Source of the DNA: Solirubrobacteraceae bacterium | Lineage (GTDB): Bacteria; Actinomycetota; Thermoleophilia; Solirubrobacterales; Solirubrobacteraceae | Reading direction: 5' to 3' | NCBI GenBank assembly: GCA_024711025.1 | Contig: JANJTP010000028.1 | Coordinates: 1 to 64,000 of the forward strand | Length of the DNA: 64,000 nucleotides | Shown: positions 33,496-41,132 of the stretch, in pieces | Position numbering within the stretch: the first letter of the stretch is position 1 | Layout of the letters: the number at the start of each line of letters is the position of its first letter | Made by a program: the position numbers and the translations under genes | The notes under the pieces: model-generated | Databases searched by the model: none | What the model was told of the DNA's origin: nothing | The model's input: the letters and a program-made list of their open reading frames with translations, nothing else

Positions 33496-34878
33496 TCAGT
33501 CGACCTCGAGCAGCCGGTGCGCCTCGACCGGCTCGGCCTTGCCCTTGACGCGCAGCGACCCGAGCGGCTCGGTCCGCGCGTGCGGCAGGCGCCGCAGCGT
33601 CTCCGGGCCGATCGCGACGCCGCCGACCGGCGCCTGCGCCTCGAGCCGCGCGGCGAGGTTCACGGCGTCGCCGATCATCGTGTGCGTGCGGCCCCCGGCC
33701 GCGCCCAGGACGCCCACGAGCACCTCGCCGCTGTTGACCCCGACGCGGAACCGCGGCCAGTCCGGGTGCGCGGCGCTCACCTCGCCCGTAGCCCGCTGGA
33801 TGTCGAGCGCCGCACGGGCGGCGCGCTCGGCGTGGTCGGGCTGATCGCCCCGCCTCCCCCAGACGGCCATCACCGCGTCGCCGATCAGGCGATCCACCTC
33901 GCCTCCATGGCGCTCGACGATCGGCGGGATCGCCCGCTCGAAGTACTCGTTGAGCATCTCCGAGACCTCGCGCGGGCGGTGGCGCTCGGAGAAGCTCGTG
34001 AACCCCTGCAGGTCGGCAAAGAGCACGGTGACCTCGCGCGTGCCGGCGGCCGTGTCGGGCAGGTAGAGAGCGCTCCAGCGCTCCTCGTGCCACTCGCGGT
34101 GCGCGCTCCAGGCGATCACCGCGAACGCCGCGAGCATCAGCAGGTGCCACTCCCACCAGGTGGCGTGCCAGTTGCGGCCGAACGCCACGGCGACCATCGC
34201 CTCGCCGAGCAGGGCGCAGCCGACGACCATGCCGAGCAGCACGTTCGACGGATGCGCGCGCGCCAGCCGCAGGAAGCGCACGACGGCGAACGCGTAGAGC
34301 GCGACACCCAGCGCGGCGGGCACGACGAGCGGCCCGGTCGCGCGCTCCGGCGGCGTCCCGGCGCCAAGCGGCGCGATCTCGCCGAGCGACATCGTCGCCC
34401 AGAGCGCCATGACGGCGACGAGGCCCCACTGGATCCACGCGGCGCGGCGGATGATCGCGCGGCCGCGCTCGCCCGACAGCGGCGCGCTCGCCGCCGCGGC
34501 GAACAGCGCGGCGCCGAACAGGCCGACCGGGGTGGCGATCGCGAAGCCGTGATTGCTGCCCGCGAGCAGCACCCCGGGCGTCGCCAGCGCGTGCAGGCCG
34601 AGGAAGCCGGCGGCGCACAGGAACGCCATCGAGACGAGGAACACCCGGGCATCGCCGCGGCGGCGCGCCGACGACCCCGTCGCGACGGCCAGCCCCGCGT
34701 TCAGCGCGGCGGCCGTGAGCACGAGCCAGAAATGCGAGGGGTGGTGCTCCCAGTGGACGTCCAGGCGCGGCTCGCCGAGCAGCAGCACGAGGCCCAGCAG
34801 CGGCAGTGCGAGCAGCACCGCGACGGCGCGCAGCCGCAGCGGCGTCGCGGCCGTGAGCGCCGGGGCCTCAGAGACCAC
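33496..34878 (-). CDS. Membrane-bound class III adenylate/guanylate cyclase
   Basis: 460 aa, GTG start 34878. Residues 15-260 contain about seven to eight hydrophobic helices (a possible membrane sensor). Residues 285-450 are a class III cyclase domain: first metal Asp in VTVLFADLQGFTSF, second in DRLIGDAVMAVWG, adenine-site Asp and transition-state Asn/Arg in HTMIGDAVNLAARLE. The base-selecting Lys is Arg here (VDRLIGD instead of xDKxxGD). It overlaps the upstream TrxR-like gene by 11 bases, so the two are one operon and probably one pathway. Confidence 0.9.
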   Translation of the reverse strand: MVSEAPALTAATPLRLRAVAVLLALPLLGLVLLLGEPRLDVHWEHHPSHFWLVLTAAALNAGLAVATGSSARRRGDARVFLVSMAFLCAAGFLGLHALATPGVLLAGSNHGFAIATPVGLFGAALFAAAASAPLSGERGRAIIRRAAWIQWGLVAVMALWATMSLGEIAPLGAGTPPERATGPLVVPAALGVALYAFAVVRFLRLARAHPSNVLLGMVVGCALLGEAMVAVAFGRNWHATWWEWHLLMLAAFAVIAWSAHREWHEERWSALYLPDTAAGTREVTVLFADLQGFTSFSERHRPREVSEMLNEYFERAIPPIVERHGGEVDRLIGDAVMAVWGRRGDQPDHAERAARAALDIQRATGEVSAAHPDWPRFRVGVNSGEVLVGVLGAAGGRTHTMIGDAVNLAARLEAQAPVGGVAIGPETLRRLPHARTEPLGSLRVKGKAEPVEAHRLLEVD

Positions 34879-36817
34879 GGCTCGCGCCGGCGGTCGCGGG
34901 CCGCGGGGCGCTGTCGCTCAGGCCGTCGAAGACGCTCGGGATGACGACCGATCCCTCGCCGACCGCGGAGGCGACCCGCTTGATCGACCCGGAGCGCGCG
35001 TCGCCGACCGCGAACACGCCGGGCACGCTCGTCTCCAGTGCGCCCGGCCCGCGCCGCAGCGGCCAGCGCTCCAAGGCGAGGTCGCGGCCGGTCAGGACGT
35101 AACCCCCGCGGTCGCGCTCGACCTCGGCCGGCAGCCACCCGGTGCGGGGCTGGGCCCCGATCATCACCATGAGCGCGTCCGACCCGATCGTCTCGATCTC
35201 GCCGCCGGCGAGCTCGCGCAGCTCGATGCGCTCGAGCCGCCCCTCGCCGCCGCCGCCGACGACCTCCACCCCGAGCCGCACCGCCACGTTCGCCGTCGCG
35301 GCGATCGTCTCGCGCAGGTAGTGCGACATCGTCTGCGCCAGCGCGTCGCCGCGGACGAGCAGGGTGACCGATCGCGCGTACCGCGCGAGGTGCAGCGCCG
35401 CCTGACCGGCCGAGTTGCCGCCGCCGACGACGTGGACGTCGCGGCCGACGAGCGCCTGCGCCTCCGACATCGACGCCCCGTAGAAGACGCCCGAGCCGGT
35501 CAGCGCCTCGAGCCCCGGCACACCGAGGCGGCGATAGGCGGCGCCGGTCGCGAGCACGACGGCGCGAGCGGTCGCCTCGACCTTCGCGGCCGGCGGGCGG
35601 CCGGCGCCTGGGTTGCCGCTCGCTCCGGGGTGCGCCATGCCCCCCGCGCCGGGGCCCGCCATGCCGCCTGCGCCGGGCCTCGCCATGCCGTCTGCGCCGG
35701 GGCCCGCCATACGGTCTTCGGCGGCGGGCCTGCTGTCCGCGACGCCGCTCGCGACCCCGCTCGCGGAGCCCTCCGCCCCCTCGAGCGTCGTGAGGGACAC
35801 GACGAAGCGATCCCCCTCGCGCCGCAGCGACGAGACCTCCCGGGTCAGCACGAAGCGCGCCCCGAAAACCCACGCCTGCTGGTAGGCGCGCTGGGTCAGC
35901 TCGGCGCCGCTCAGCCCGCGCGAGAAGCCCAGGTAGTTGCGGATCAGCGAGCTCGACCCCGCCTGACCGCCGATCGAGTCGCACTCGACGACGAGCGTGC
36001 AGAGCCCCTCGGAGGCGCCGTACACCGCGGCCGCCAGGCCGCCGGGGCCTGCGCCGACGACGAGCACGTCGACGTCGCGGGTCGACTCGTCGACCGTCGT
36101 GGCCATCCCGTACGCGCTGACGAGCTCGGCGTTGGAGGGGTCGATCAGCACCCGCCCGTCGACCGTCAGCACGACCGGCGCTCGGTGCTCGACCGAGCCG
36201 TGCTCCATGCCGGGCGCTTCGCCGACGCCAACCTGGCCCAGCAGCGCCCGGGCGGCGTCGCTGCCCGCCTCGTGGAAGACGAACGGCACCCCGCTGCGGG
36301 TGAGCACGTCGCGTAGCTCGTGCCCCCGACGCGACCAGCGACCCGCGACGACGACGATCTCGCGCCGATCCGGGACCTGCAGCCGACTCCACTCGTGGAT
36401 CAGCTCGGCGACCGTGCGGCAGAACATCTCGTCCGGCGAGCGCCACGGCTCGATCAGGTAGTAGTCGATGTGGCCGAGCGCCATCGCGGTGCGGATCGCG
36501 TCGGCGGTCGCCCGGTCTCCCCAGGCGCCCCAGCCGATCAGCAGCGCCCGCTTCGCCTGGGGATGGAGGTCGCGAACGCGCGCGAGCAGCTCGGCGCCCG
36601 TGAGCGTGGGCAGCCACTGCTCGGCGGCCACGACCGCTACGGGGACGCCGGCGTTGCGCAGACGCTCCAGCGTCGCCAGCGCGCCTTCGCCCGACGCCTC
36701 CGCGAGGACGTCGTAGTCGCCGCCGAAGCGGCGCATCAGCTCGGCGCGCACGCGCGCCAATGCGTCGCGCTCGTGATGGACCGCGAGCAGGACCGGTCGA
36801 CTGGGTGACGTGCTCAC
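34868..36817 (-). CDS. Pseudo-receiver / thioredoxin reductase-like FAD oxidoreductase
   Basis: 649 aa. GTG 36817 (read VSTSPSRPVLLAV) has GGGGGAG upstream; the 995-aa track ORF is spurious beyond this. Residues 1-125 look like a response-regulator receiver, but the phospho-Asp position reads AEQWLP, so it is probably a pseudo-receiver. Residues 150-235 are a glutaredoxin-like segment without Cys. Residues 249-649 are a TrxR fold: VLVVGAGPGGLAAAVYG (FAD), HVVGGGNSAGQAAL (NADPH) and a C-terminal GVFAVGDARSG. The redox CxxC is absent (FYGASMSEA). Residues 367-399 hold a repeat insertion. A known multidomain type; substrate unknown. Confidence 0.87.
   Translation of the reverse strand: MSTSPSRPVLLAVHHERDALARVRAELMRRFGGDYDVLAEASGEGALATLERLRNAGVPVAVVAAEQWLPTLTGAELLARVRDLHPQAKRALLIGWGAWGDRATADAIRTAMALGHIDYYLIEPWRSPDEMFCRTVAELIHEWSRLQVPDRREIVVVAGRWSRRGHELRDVLTRSGVPFVFHEAGSDAARALLGQVGVGEAPGMEHGSVEHRAPVVLTVDGRVLIDPSNAELVSAYGMATTVDESTRDVDVLVVGAGPGGLAAAVYGASEGLCTLVVECDSIGGQAGSSSLIRNYLGFSRGLSGAELTQRAYQQAWVFGARFVLTREVSSLRREGDRFVVSLTTLEGAEGSASGVASGVADSRPAAEDRMAGPGADGMARPGAGGMAGPGAGGMAHPGASGNPGAGRPPAAKVEATARAVVLATGAAYRRLGVPGLEALTGSGVFYGASMSEAQALVGRDVHVVGGGNSAGQAALHLARYARSVTLLVRGDALAQTMSHYLRETIAATANVAVRLGVEVVGGGGEGRLERIELRELAGGEIETIGSDALMVMIGAQPRTGWLPAEVERDRGGYVLTGRDLALERWPLRRGPGALETSVPGVFAVGDARSGSIKRVASAVGEGSVVIPSVFDGLSDSAPRPATAGASRGL
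35622..35717 (-). repeat. Four 24-bp tandem units inside the TrxR-like gene
   Basis: Units start at 35622, 35646, 35670 and 35694, each close to GCGCCGGGGCCCGCCATGCC plus four bases. On the minus strand they encode an in-frame eight-residue repeat, M-A-[GRH]-P-G-A-x-G. It interrupts the reductase fold as a flexible Gly/Pro-rich loop. The copies are nearly identical, suggesting recent slippage expansion. Confidence 0.85.
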
Positions 36818-36920
36818 CGCTGCTCCCCCGTCGACGGATGCTAGAGGCGCCGGCGGGCGCTGTCGACGCGCCGATGGGGTAGGGGCCTGGGCGTGGCGGG
36901 AGGTGAGGCGGCGCGCTCTT

Positions 36921-37003
36921 GTGCAGGTTTCTGCAGGTTCGCGCAGCTTGCTGCAGGTTTCCGGGCGTAAGCCCGTGCATCCTCGCGGGCGCCCTCGGCG
37001 AGG
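36921..37003 (+). promoter_or_regulatory. Structured leader with repeated stem-loops upstream of the M23 gene
   Basis: Four simple hairpins in succession on the plus strand: TGCAG-GTTT-CTGCA (36922-36935), GCAGC-TT-GCTGC just after, CGGGC-GTAA-GCCCG with a GNRA-type loop (36962-36975), and CCTCGC-N11-GCGAGG (36981-37003). GCAGGTTT or a variant recurs with 10-11 base spacing. It ends 28 bases before the ATG. It does not resemble the c-di-AMP riboswitch often found before actinobacterial cell-wall hydrolases. Confidence 0.4.
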
Positions 37004-37030
37004 CCCGGGCGCGGCCGATCGATCGTCGTG

Positions 37031-38047
37031 ATGAAGCCGCGTACGGGCATCGTCGCACTCCCCCTCATCGGGGCTCTCCTCCTGAGCGCCCCGGCGCCCG
37101 GCGCATCCGCGTCGGGCGCCGGCGGCGTGGTTGCAGACTCGGGCTCGGTCCCATCCTCGACGCGCGGCGGCGCTCAGTACGGCGCCGTCGTGCGTCAGGC
37201 TCCGAGCCGGCCGAGCGTGCGGCTGGCGCGCCTGGCGAGCGCGACCGTCACCGCCGGGCAGCGCCCATCGCTGGAGGTCCGCGTGGCGCGCCGCGGCGCG
37301 TCGAGCGCGCGCGTGCGAGCGCTGGTCGCGCCGACGGGATCGACGCGCGGCAGGCCGGCGGCCACGGGGCTGCGCCGTGTCGCCGTGAACCAGACGGTCG
37401 CGATCGCCCTGCCGTCGACGCTCAGGCCCGGCCGGTACAGCGTGCGGCTCGAGGCAGTCGGCGCGGTCGGCGAGCTGCCGACCCGCTCGAAGGCGCTGCG
37501 GCTGGTCGTCAAGCGCAAGCCGAAGCCCGCGCCCGAGACGCCCTCGCCCCCGCCGCCGCCGCCACCGGGGTCGGGGTTGGGGTCGGGGCCGGGGAGCGTT
37601 CCGCCGCCGTTCGAGACGACGACCGCCGGCGTCTTCCCCGTCCAGGGCCCGTACAGCTTCGGCGGCGCGGACGGGCGCTTCGGCGCCGGACGCACCGGCC
37701 ACATCCACGAGGGCCAGGACATCACCGCCGCCGAGGGCGTCCCGGTCGTCGCCCCCCTTCCCGGCGAGGTGCTGTTCAACGACTACCAGGCGGGCGGCGC
37801 CGGCCGCTACGTCGTGCTCGCCGCCGACAACGGCTGGCACATGTTCTTCGCCCACTGCATGAAGGCCTCCGCCGACGTGCGCCCCGGCCAGCGCGTCACC
37901 GCGGGCGAGCGCCTATGCAACGTCGGCTCGACCGGCTACTCGACCGGCCCCCACCTGCACTTCGAGCTCTGGCCGCAGGGCTGGAGGCATCTGAAGGGGA
38001 CAAGGCCGGTCGATCCGCTCCCGCAGCTGCGGGTCTGGGCGGGGTAG
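37031..38047 (+). CDS. Secreted M23 (LytM) metallopeptidase
   Basis: 338 aa. ATG 37031 (MKPRTGIVALPLIGALLLSA) begins a Sec-type signal peptide with likely cleavage after ASA. A region of about 130 residues resembling a beta-sandwich follows, then a Pro-rich linker (PETPSPPPPPPPGSG) and the peptidase domain from about residue 200. Zn ligands are visible in GHIHEGQDI (H and D) and GPHLHFELW (HxH). Probably cleaves peptidoglycan cross-bridges at the cell surface. The in-frame GTG three bases earlier is a second possible start. Preceded by a repeat-rich structured leader. Confidence 0.88.
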   Translation: MKPRTGIVALPLIGALLLSAPAPGASASGAGGVVADSGSVPSSTRGGAQYGAVVRQAPSRPSVRLARLASATVTAGQRPSLEVRVARRGASSARVRALVAPTGSTRGRPAATGLRRVAVNQTVAIALPSTLRPGRYSVRLEAVGAVGELPTRSKALRLVVKRKPKPAPETPSPPPPPPPGSGLGSGPGSVPPPFETTTAGVFPVQGPYSFGGADGRFGAGRTGHIHEGQDITAAEGVPVVAPLPGEVLFNDYQAGGAGRYVVLAADNGWHMFFAHCMKASADVRPGQRVTAGERLCNVGSTGYSTGPHLHFELWPQGWRHLKGTRPVDPLPQLRVWAG

Positions 38048-38427
38048 GACGACGACGAGAGCGGCGCCGTGGCGCTCCGCGTGGTGAGCGCGTGCGCAGG
38101 GTGGGCCGACGGCGCGGTGCAGTTCTCGTGGGCGGGATCTGCTGCGGGGGCACGGCGGCGCGAGGGCGCCGACGGCGGCCGAGAGCTCAGGCCCTAGTGG
38201 ACTGGATCCGTGACTGCGGGAGCGGCCGCGCGAGCCCTACCGCGAGCCCCCCGGACGTGGCTGCAGAAACCCCACGCATACCTGAGCTTCTGCAACCGCG
38301 AGCGCCGGGCCTGCCGCCGGACCTGCCCCCCGGGCCGACTGCCAGACCGTTCCCGGGCCCGCATCTCCTTGCCCCACCCCGCCGTCCCGCCCGCGAATGA
38401 GCCCTCCGCGCTACCCTGACGCCCCGC
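38048..38427 (+). other. Non-coding stretch between the M23 gene and tRNA-Phe
   Basis: 380 bases without a credible ORF on either strand. It contains TGCAGAA-N19-TTCTGCA (38262-38294), an inverted repeat that could form a hairpin. CTGCAGAAACC at 38261-38271 is the exact reverse complement of GGTTTCTGCAG (36926-36936) in the M23 leader. No tRNA promoter or terminator stands out. Confidence 0.4.
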
Positions 38428-38500
38428 GGCGAGATAGCTCAGTTGGTAGAGCACACGACTGAAAATCGTGGTGTCCCCGGTTCGAGTCCGGGTCTCGCCA
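38428..38500 (+). tRNA. tRNA-Phe (anticodon GAA)
   Basis: 73-base cloverleaf. Acceptor stem GGCGAGA pairs with TCTCGCC; D-loop GCTCAGTTGGTAGAGC; anticodon arm CACGACTGAAAATCGTG with anticodon GAA; T-arm CCCGGTTCGAGTCCGGG; discriminator A. CCA is not encoded. It marks the left edge of the accessory island; tRNA genes are frequent integration targets. Confidence 0.97.
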
Positions 38501-38594
38501 TCCCCTCCGTCCAACGCAGGCTCGCCTAAAAGCCCTACAAAGGCTCATGTCTTGACGGCCGCGCGGCGATGTGCCTCGCCTTGCCCTCCTCGAC

Positions 38595-39587
38595 TCACCT
38601 TGGCTCACCTGCATCTCGCCTGCATGGAGAACCGGGGTCGAGCATCACGACGTCATCGGTGCCGAGGTCGCTGAAGCACGTCGACGCAGAGCGCATCTCG
38701 TCCGTGACCAGAACGAAGCGGCCGTACGCGCGAAGAGCGCTGATGAATGTGGCGCCACACTCTTCGGCTAGCAGTATGAGAATGGTCTGGGCAGGCGTGA
38801 GCTCCCGAGTCGCGATGAGCTCGGCGCTACGCGTCGACTTGAGAAGCTCGCCGCAGCCGGTGACATCGAGGCCTGCAGCAGCTAGATACACCTGCACGTT
38901 CTCAACGAAACGGCGCGGGTCCGCCGCACGCCGGGCCTCGGGCCACATGGACGGCCAAAGCCCGATTGCCTCGGCATCCGCGTCGGGCTCGATGCCAGCC
39001 GGAACCCCCAGCCTCTCCGCCGCGCCTTGAAGGTCGGCGAGGTCGCCCTCCGCCGACTCCAGTACGGCCCGGACGGATGCGGCTGCCCGGCGGAGGCGCC
39101 AGTCATCGGACCCCTTGTAGACCTGGTCGTGCGTTGCGCGCCACCAAGCCCACTGGAGACCAGTCCGCACCTGCACCTCAAACGCGCGCTGTTCAACTTC
39201 GGCCGGCTCCAGGTTTCCGCCGAGCGGCCCGAGACGCGCGATGACGTGCGCGTCGTCATAGATGAATGCCTCGGGGTCCCGTAGCCGGGGCGGCTTCCGG
39301 TCCGCTTCACCGAACGCCGCCATGACCTTCGTAACGGCATCCTCAAGCTCCGCGCGCGTGGGGACAACGACGGTCGTCGCGTAGAAGTCGTGCATGTCCT
39401 CAATGGACCGCAGTTCGCCCAGTTGCAGCTTCGCAAGCACGCTCTCGGCGGGCTTGATGCGACCCTCGAACAACCACCGGTTGTCGTCACAAAGCCGTCG
39501 CAGCCGCGGCTCGGCGCGCATCTGGACCCGCTTCACGATGGCCTCTTGTTCTCGGCAGCGGACGAGGAAGCTGGTCGGAATGACCAT
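38595..39587 (-). CDS. Divergent RelA/SpoT-domain protein
   Basis: 330 aa. Residues 20-165 have the RelA/SpoT nucleotidyltransferase layout: EGRIKPAESVLAKLQ (phosphate-contact Arg/Lys), SIEDMHDFYATTVVV at the metal-Asp strand, FEVQVRTGLQWAWW with the catalytic Glu, and HDQVYKG. The usual GYRSLH loop is replaced by FIYDDAHV, and the GxR after the Asp is missing, so chemistry may differ from (p)ppGpp synthesis. Residues 200-330 match nothing I recognise. There is no HD hydrolase, TGS or ACT domain. It lies nine bases after the DUF262 gene and is surely cotranscribed with it. A toxin or effector role is inference. Confidence 0.75.
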   Translation of the reverse strand: MVIPTSFLVRCREQEAIVKRVQMRAEPRLRRLCDDNRWLFEGRIKPAESVLAKLQLGELRSIEDMHDFYATTVVVPTRAELEDAVTKVMAAFGEADRKPPRLRDPEAFIYDDAHVIARLGPLGGNLEPAEVEQRAFEVQVRTGLQWAWWRATHDQVYKGSDDWRLRRAAASVRAVLESAEGDLADLQGAAERLGVPAGIEPDADAEAIGLWPSMWPEARRAADPRRFVENVQVYLAAAGLDVTGCGELLKSTRSAELIATRELTPAQTILILLAEECGATFISALRAYGRFVLVTDEMRSASTCFSDLGTDDVVMLDPGSPCRRDAGEPR

Positions 39588-39596
39588 GGCGTCCGC

Positions 39597-40595
39597 CTAC
39601 TCGGTCAGCAGGTCAACCAGGATGCGGGCGCGTGCCTCGCGGTTTGTGTCCTTGCTCGCCCCTGCCCGGACGGCGGTCGAGTACTCCTGCGCCACTGGGT
39701 CCGCTGGTGTTGCGACTCGCTCCGAGAACGCCGTCAGGCGCTCGACCGCGACGTCCTCATCAGGCAGTTCATCTTTCTTGTCATAGATGTCCAACAAAGC
39801 GCCCCAAAGACCGTAAATGTCCGCCAGGTTCCGCCAGCGGGTCTTGCGCCATTCGAGGTCCAGACTGGCGAGATAGGACAGGATGAGGTCGTACCGCTCG
39901 CGATGCTCGTCCTCGTCGGGGATGCCATCGTCGTACTCGGCGTAGTAGTCGTCGAGCACGTCTGCGTTGCCGTCCATGATGCCGTGCATGGTCAGGAGGA
40001 ACAGCTCGGAGACGAACTCGACGTCGCGCATGCGGCGGATGTTGGTCTTGCTATTGAGCGCGGTCTTCGACCAGAACGTCGCCTGCGAAAGGTCCTCCAT
40101 TCGCGTAATGAACTCGCCGCTGAAGCGAGCATTCCGCAGCTCCTGCCGGTTCAGCCGGGCGACGTTCCGGTTGAGGCGGTCAAAGACCTCCTCCAGCTCA
40201 AGTTCATTGGTGCCAGACAGGTTCTCGACGGTGAGGACATACGAGACGAACAGGTTCTGTAGGTCAGCCGGGAGCTGCGAGAAGAAGCTGCCGCTATGGC
40301 CGAGGTCCTCCATGTGGTCGCCGAGATGGAACTCGTCCCGCGAGTAGCCAATGAGGGCGCGCAGCCGCTGCTGACCATCTATTACGTGGTAGACCGTCGG
40401 CGAGCCGATTCGGGTTTCGACGTCGAGGTATATGGCCGGACACGGGTAGTCGCGCAGCACGCTGTCGATGAAGAACCGCCGGTACTCGTCGGACCAGACC
40501 GAGCGGCGCTGGTAGGCGGGCTGCAGGTCAAGCTGGCCGTTGGCCGCAAGCTCGAGGAAGAACTGGACCGTTTGGGTGTTCGGGCGACGCTCCAT
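39597..40595 (-). CDS. DUF262 (GmrS/ParB-like) protein without nuclease domain
   Basis: 332 aa. The DUF262 N-terminal domain shows LQPAYQRRSVWSDEYRRFFI (25-44) and the nucleotide-binding motif VIDGQQRLRAL (71-81), then EVFDRLNRNVARLNRQELRNA. DUF262 is a ParB/Srx-like NTPase fold in GmrSD, BrxU and SspE restriction factors, where it senses modified DNA or hydrolyses NTP. The C-terminal HNH/DUF1524 nuclease of those proteins is not present; the last 150 residues are helical with no HNH motif. Paired with the RelA/SpoT gene, it is a likely sensor or regulator of it. Confidence 0.8.
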   Translation of the reverse strand: MERRPNTQTVQFFLELAANGQLDLQPAYQRRSVWSDEYRRFFIDSVLRDYPCPAIYLDVETRIGSPTVYHVIDGQQRLRALIGYSRDEFHLGDHMEDLGHSGSFFSQLPADLQNLFVSYVLTVENLSGTNELELEEVFDRLNRNVARLNRQELRNARFSGEFITRMEDLSQATFWSKTALNSKTNIRRMRDVEFVSELFLLTMHGIMDGNADVLDDYYAEYDDGIPDEDEHRERYDLILSYLASLDLEWRKTRWRNLADIYGLWGALLDIYDKKDELPDEDVAVERLTAFSERVATPADPVAQEYSTAVRAGASKDTNREARARILVDLLTE

Positions 40596-40645
40596 CGGCC
40601 CCGTAGCCTATATCGCCCGGGCCACGCCAGAATGGTCGAGCCCAC

Positions 40646-41116
40646 ATGCCGAGCACTCGTGACGAACGCAGATCCTACGACACCCCGCCAACGCCGGGTC
40701 GCAGCCGGAACATGGCGGCCAACCGCCGCCGCGACACCGGCCCGGAGCGGGCTGTGCGTTCGCTCCTCCACGGCGCCGGTTTGCGGTATCGCGTCGACTA
40801 CCCCGTCGTCGTTGACGGCGTGCGCATCCGGCCTGACCTCGCGTTCACCGCGCGTCGCGTCGCCGTCTTTGTCGACGGATGCTTCTGGCACTGCTGTCCC
40901 GAGCACGGGTCACGGCCGGCGAGCAATGTTCGCTACTGGGGGCCGAAGCTCCAGGGCAACGTCGACCGGGACCGCCGCCACACGAAACTGCTCCAGGAAG
41001 CAGGGTGGACCGTGTTGCGGTTCTGGGAGCACGAGGCCCCCGAGCGAGTTGCGGCAGAGGTTCAGCGCGCGCTCACCAGGAACGCCGCCGCTGACGCTGC
41101 GACATCGTCGCGATAG
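40646..41116 (+). CDS. vsr: Very short patch repair endonuclease (Vsr)
   Basis: 156 aa. RRRDTGPERAVRSLLHGAGL, then FVDGCFWHCCPEHGSRP (catalytic/Zn region), RYWGPKLQGNVDRDRRHTKLL and WTVLRFWEHE are Vsr signatures. The enzyme nicks 5' of T in T:G mismatches made by deamination of 5-methylcytosine, protecting sites modified by the neighbouring methyltransferases. Start ATG 40646. Divergent from the DUF262 gene across a 50-base A/T-richer gap and convergent with the restriction enzyme. Confidence 0.94.
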   Translation: MPSTRDERRSYDTPPTPGRSRNMAANRRRDTGPERAVRSLLHGAGLRYRVDYPVVVDGVRIRPDLAFTARRVAVFVDGCFWHCCPEHGSRPASNVRYWGPKLQGNVDRDRRHTKLLQEAGWTVLRFWEHEAPERVAAEVQRALTRNAAADAATSSR

Positions 41117-41132
41117 TCCATACGGGCTCGCG

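Noticed and set aside
36921-37030. c-di-AMP (ydaO) riboswitch before the M23 gene
   Set aside because: Conserved core segments of that riboswitch are not present; the leader is a series of simple hairpins.
39597-40595. GmrSD-type type IV restriction enzyme
   Set aside because: The DUF262 part is present but the HNH/DUF1524 nuclease half is missing here and in the adjacent genes.
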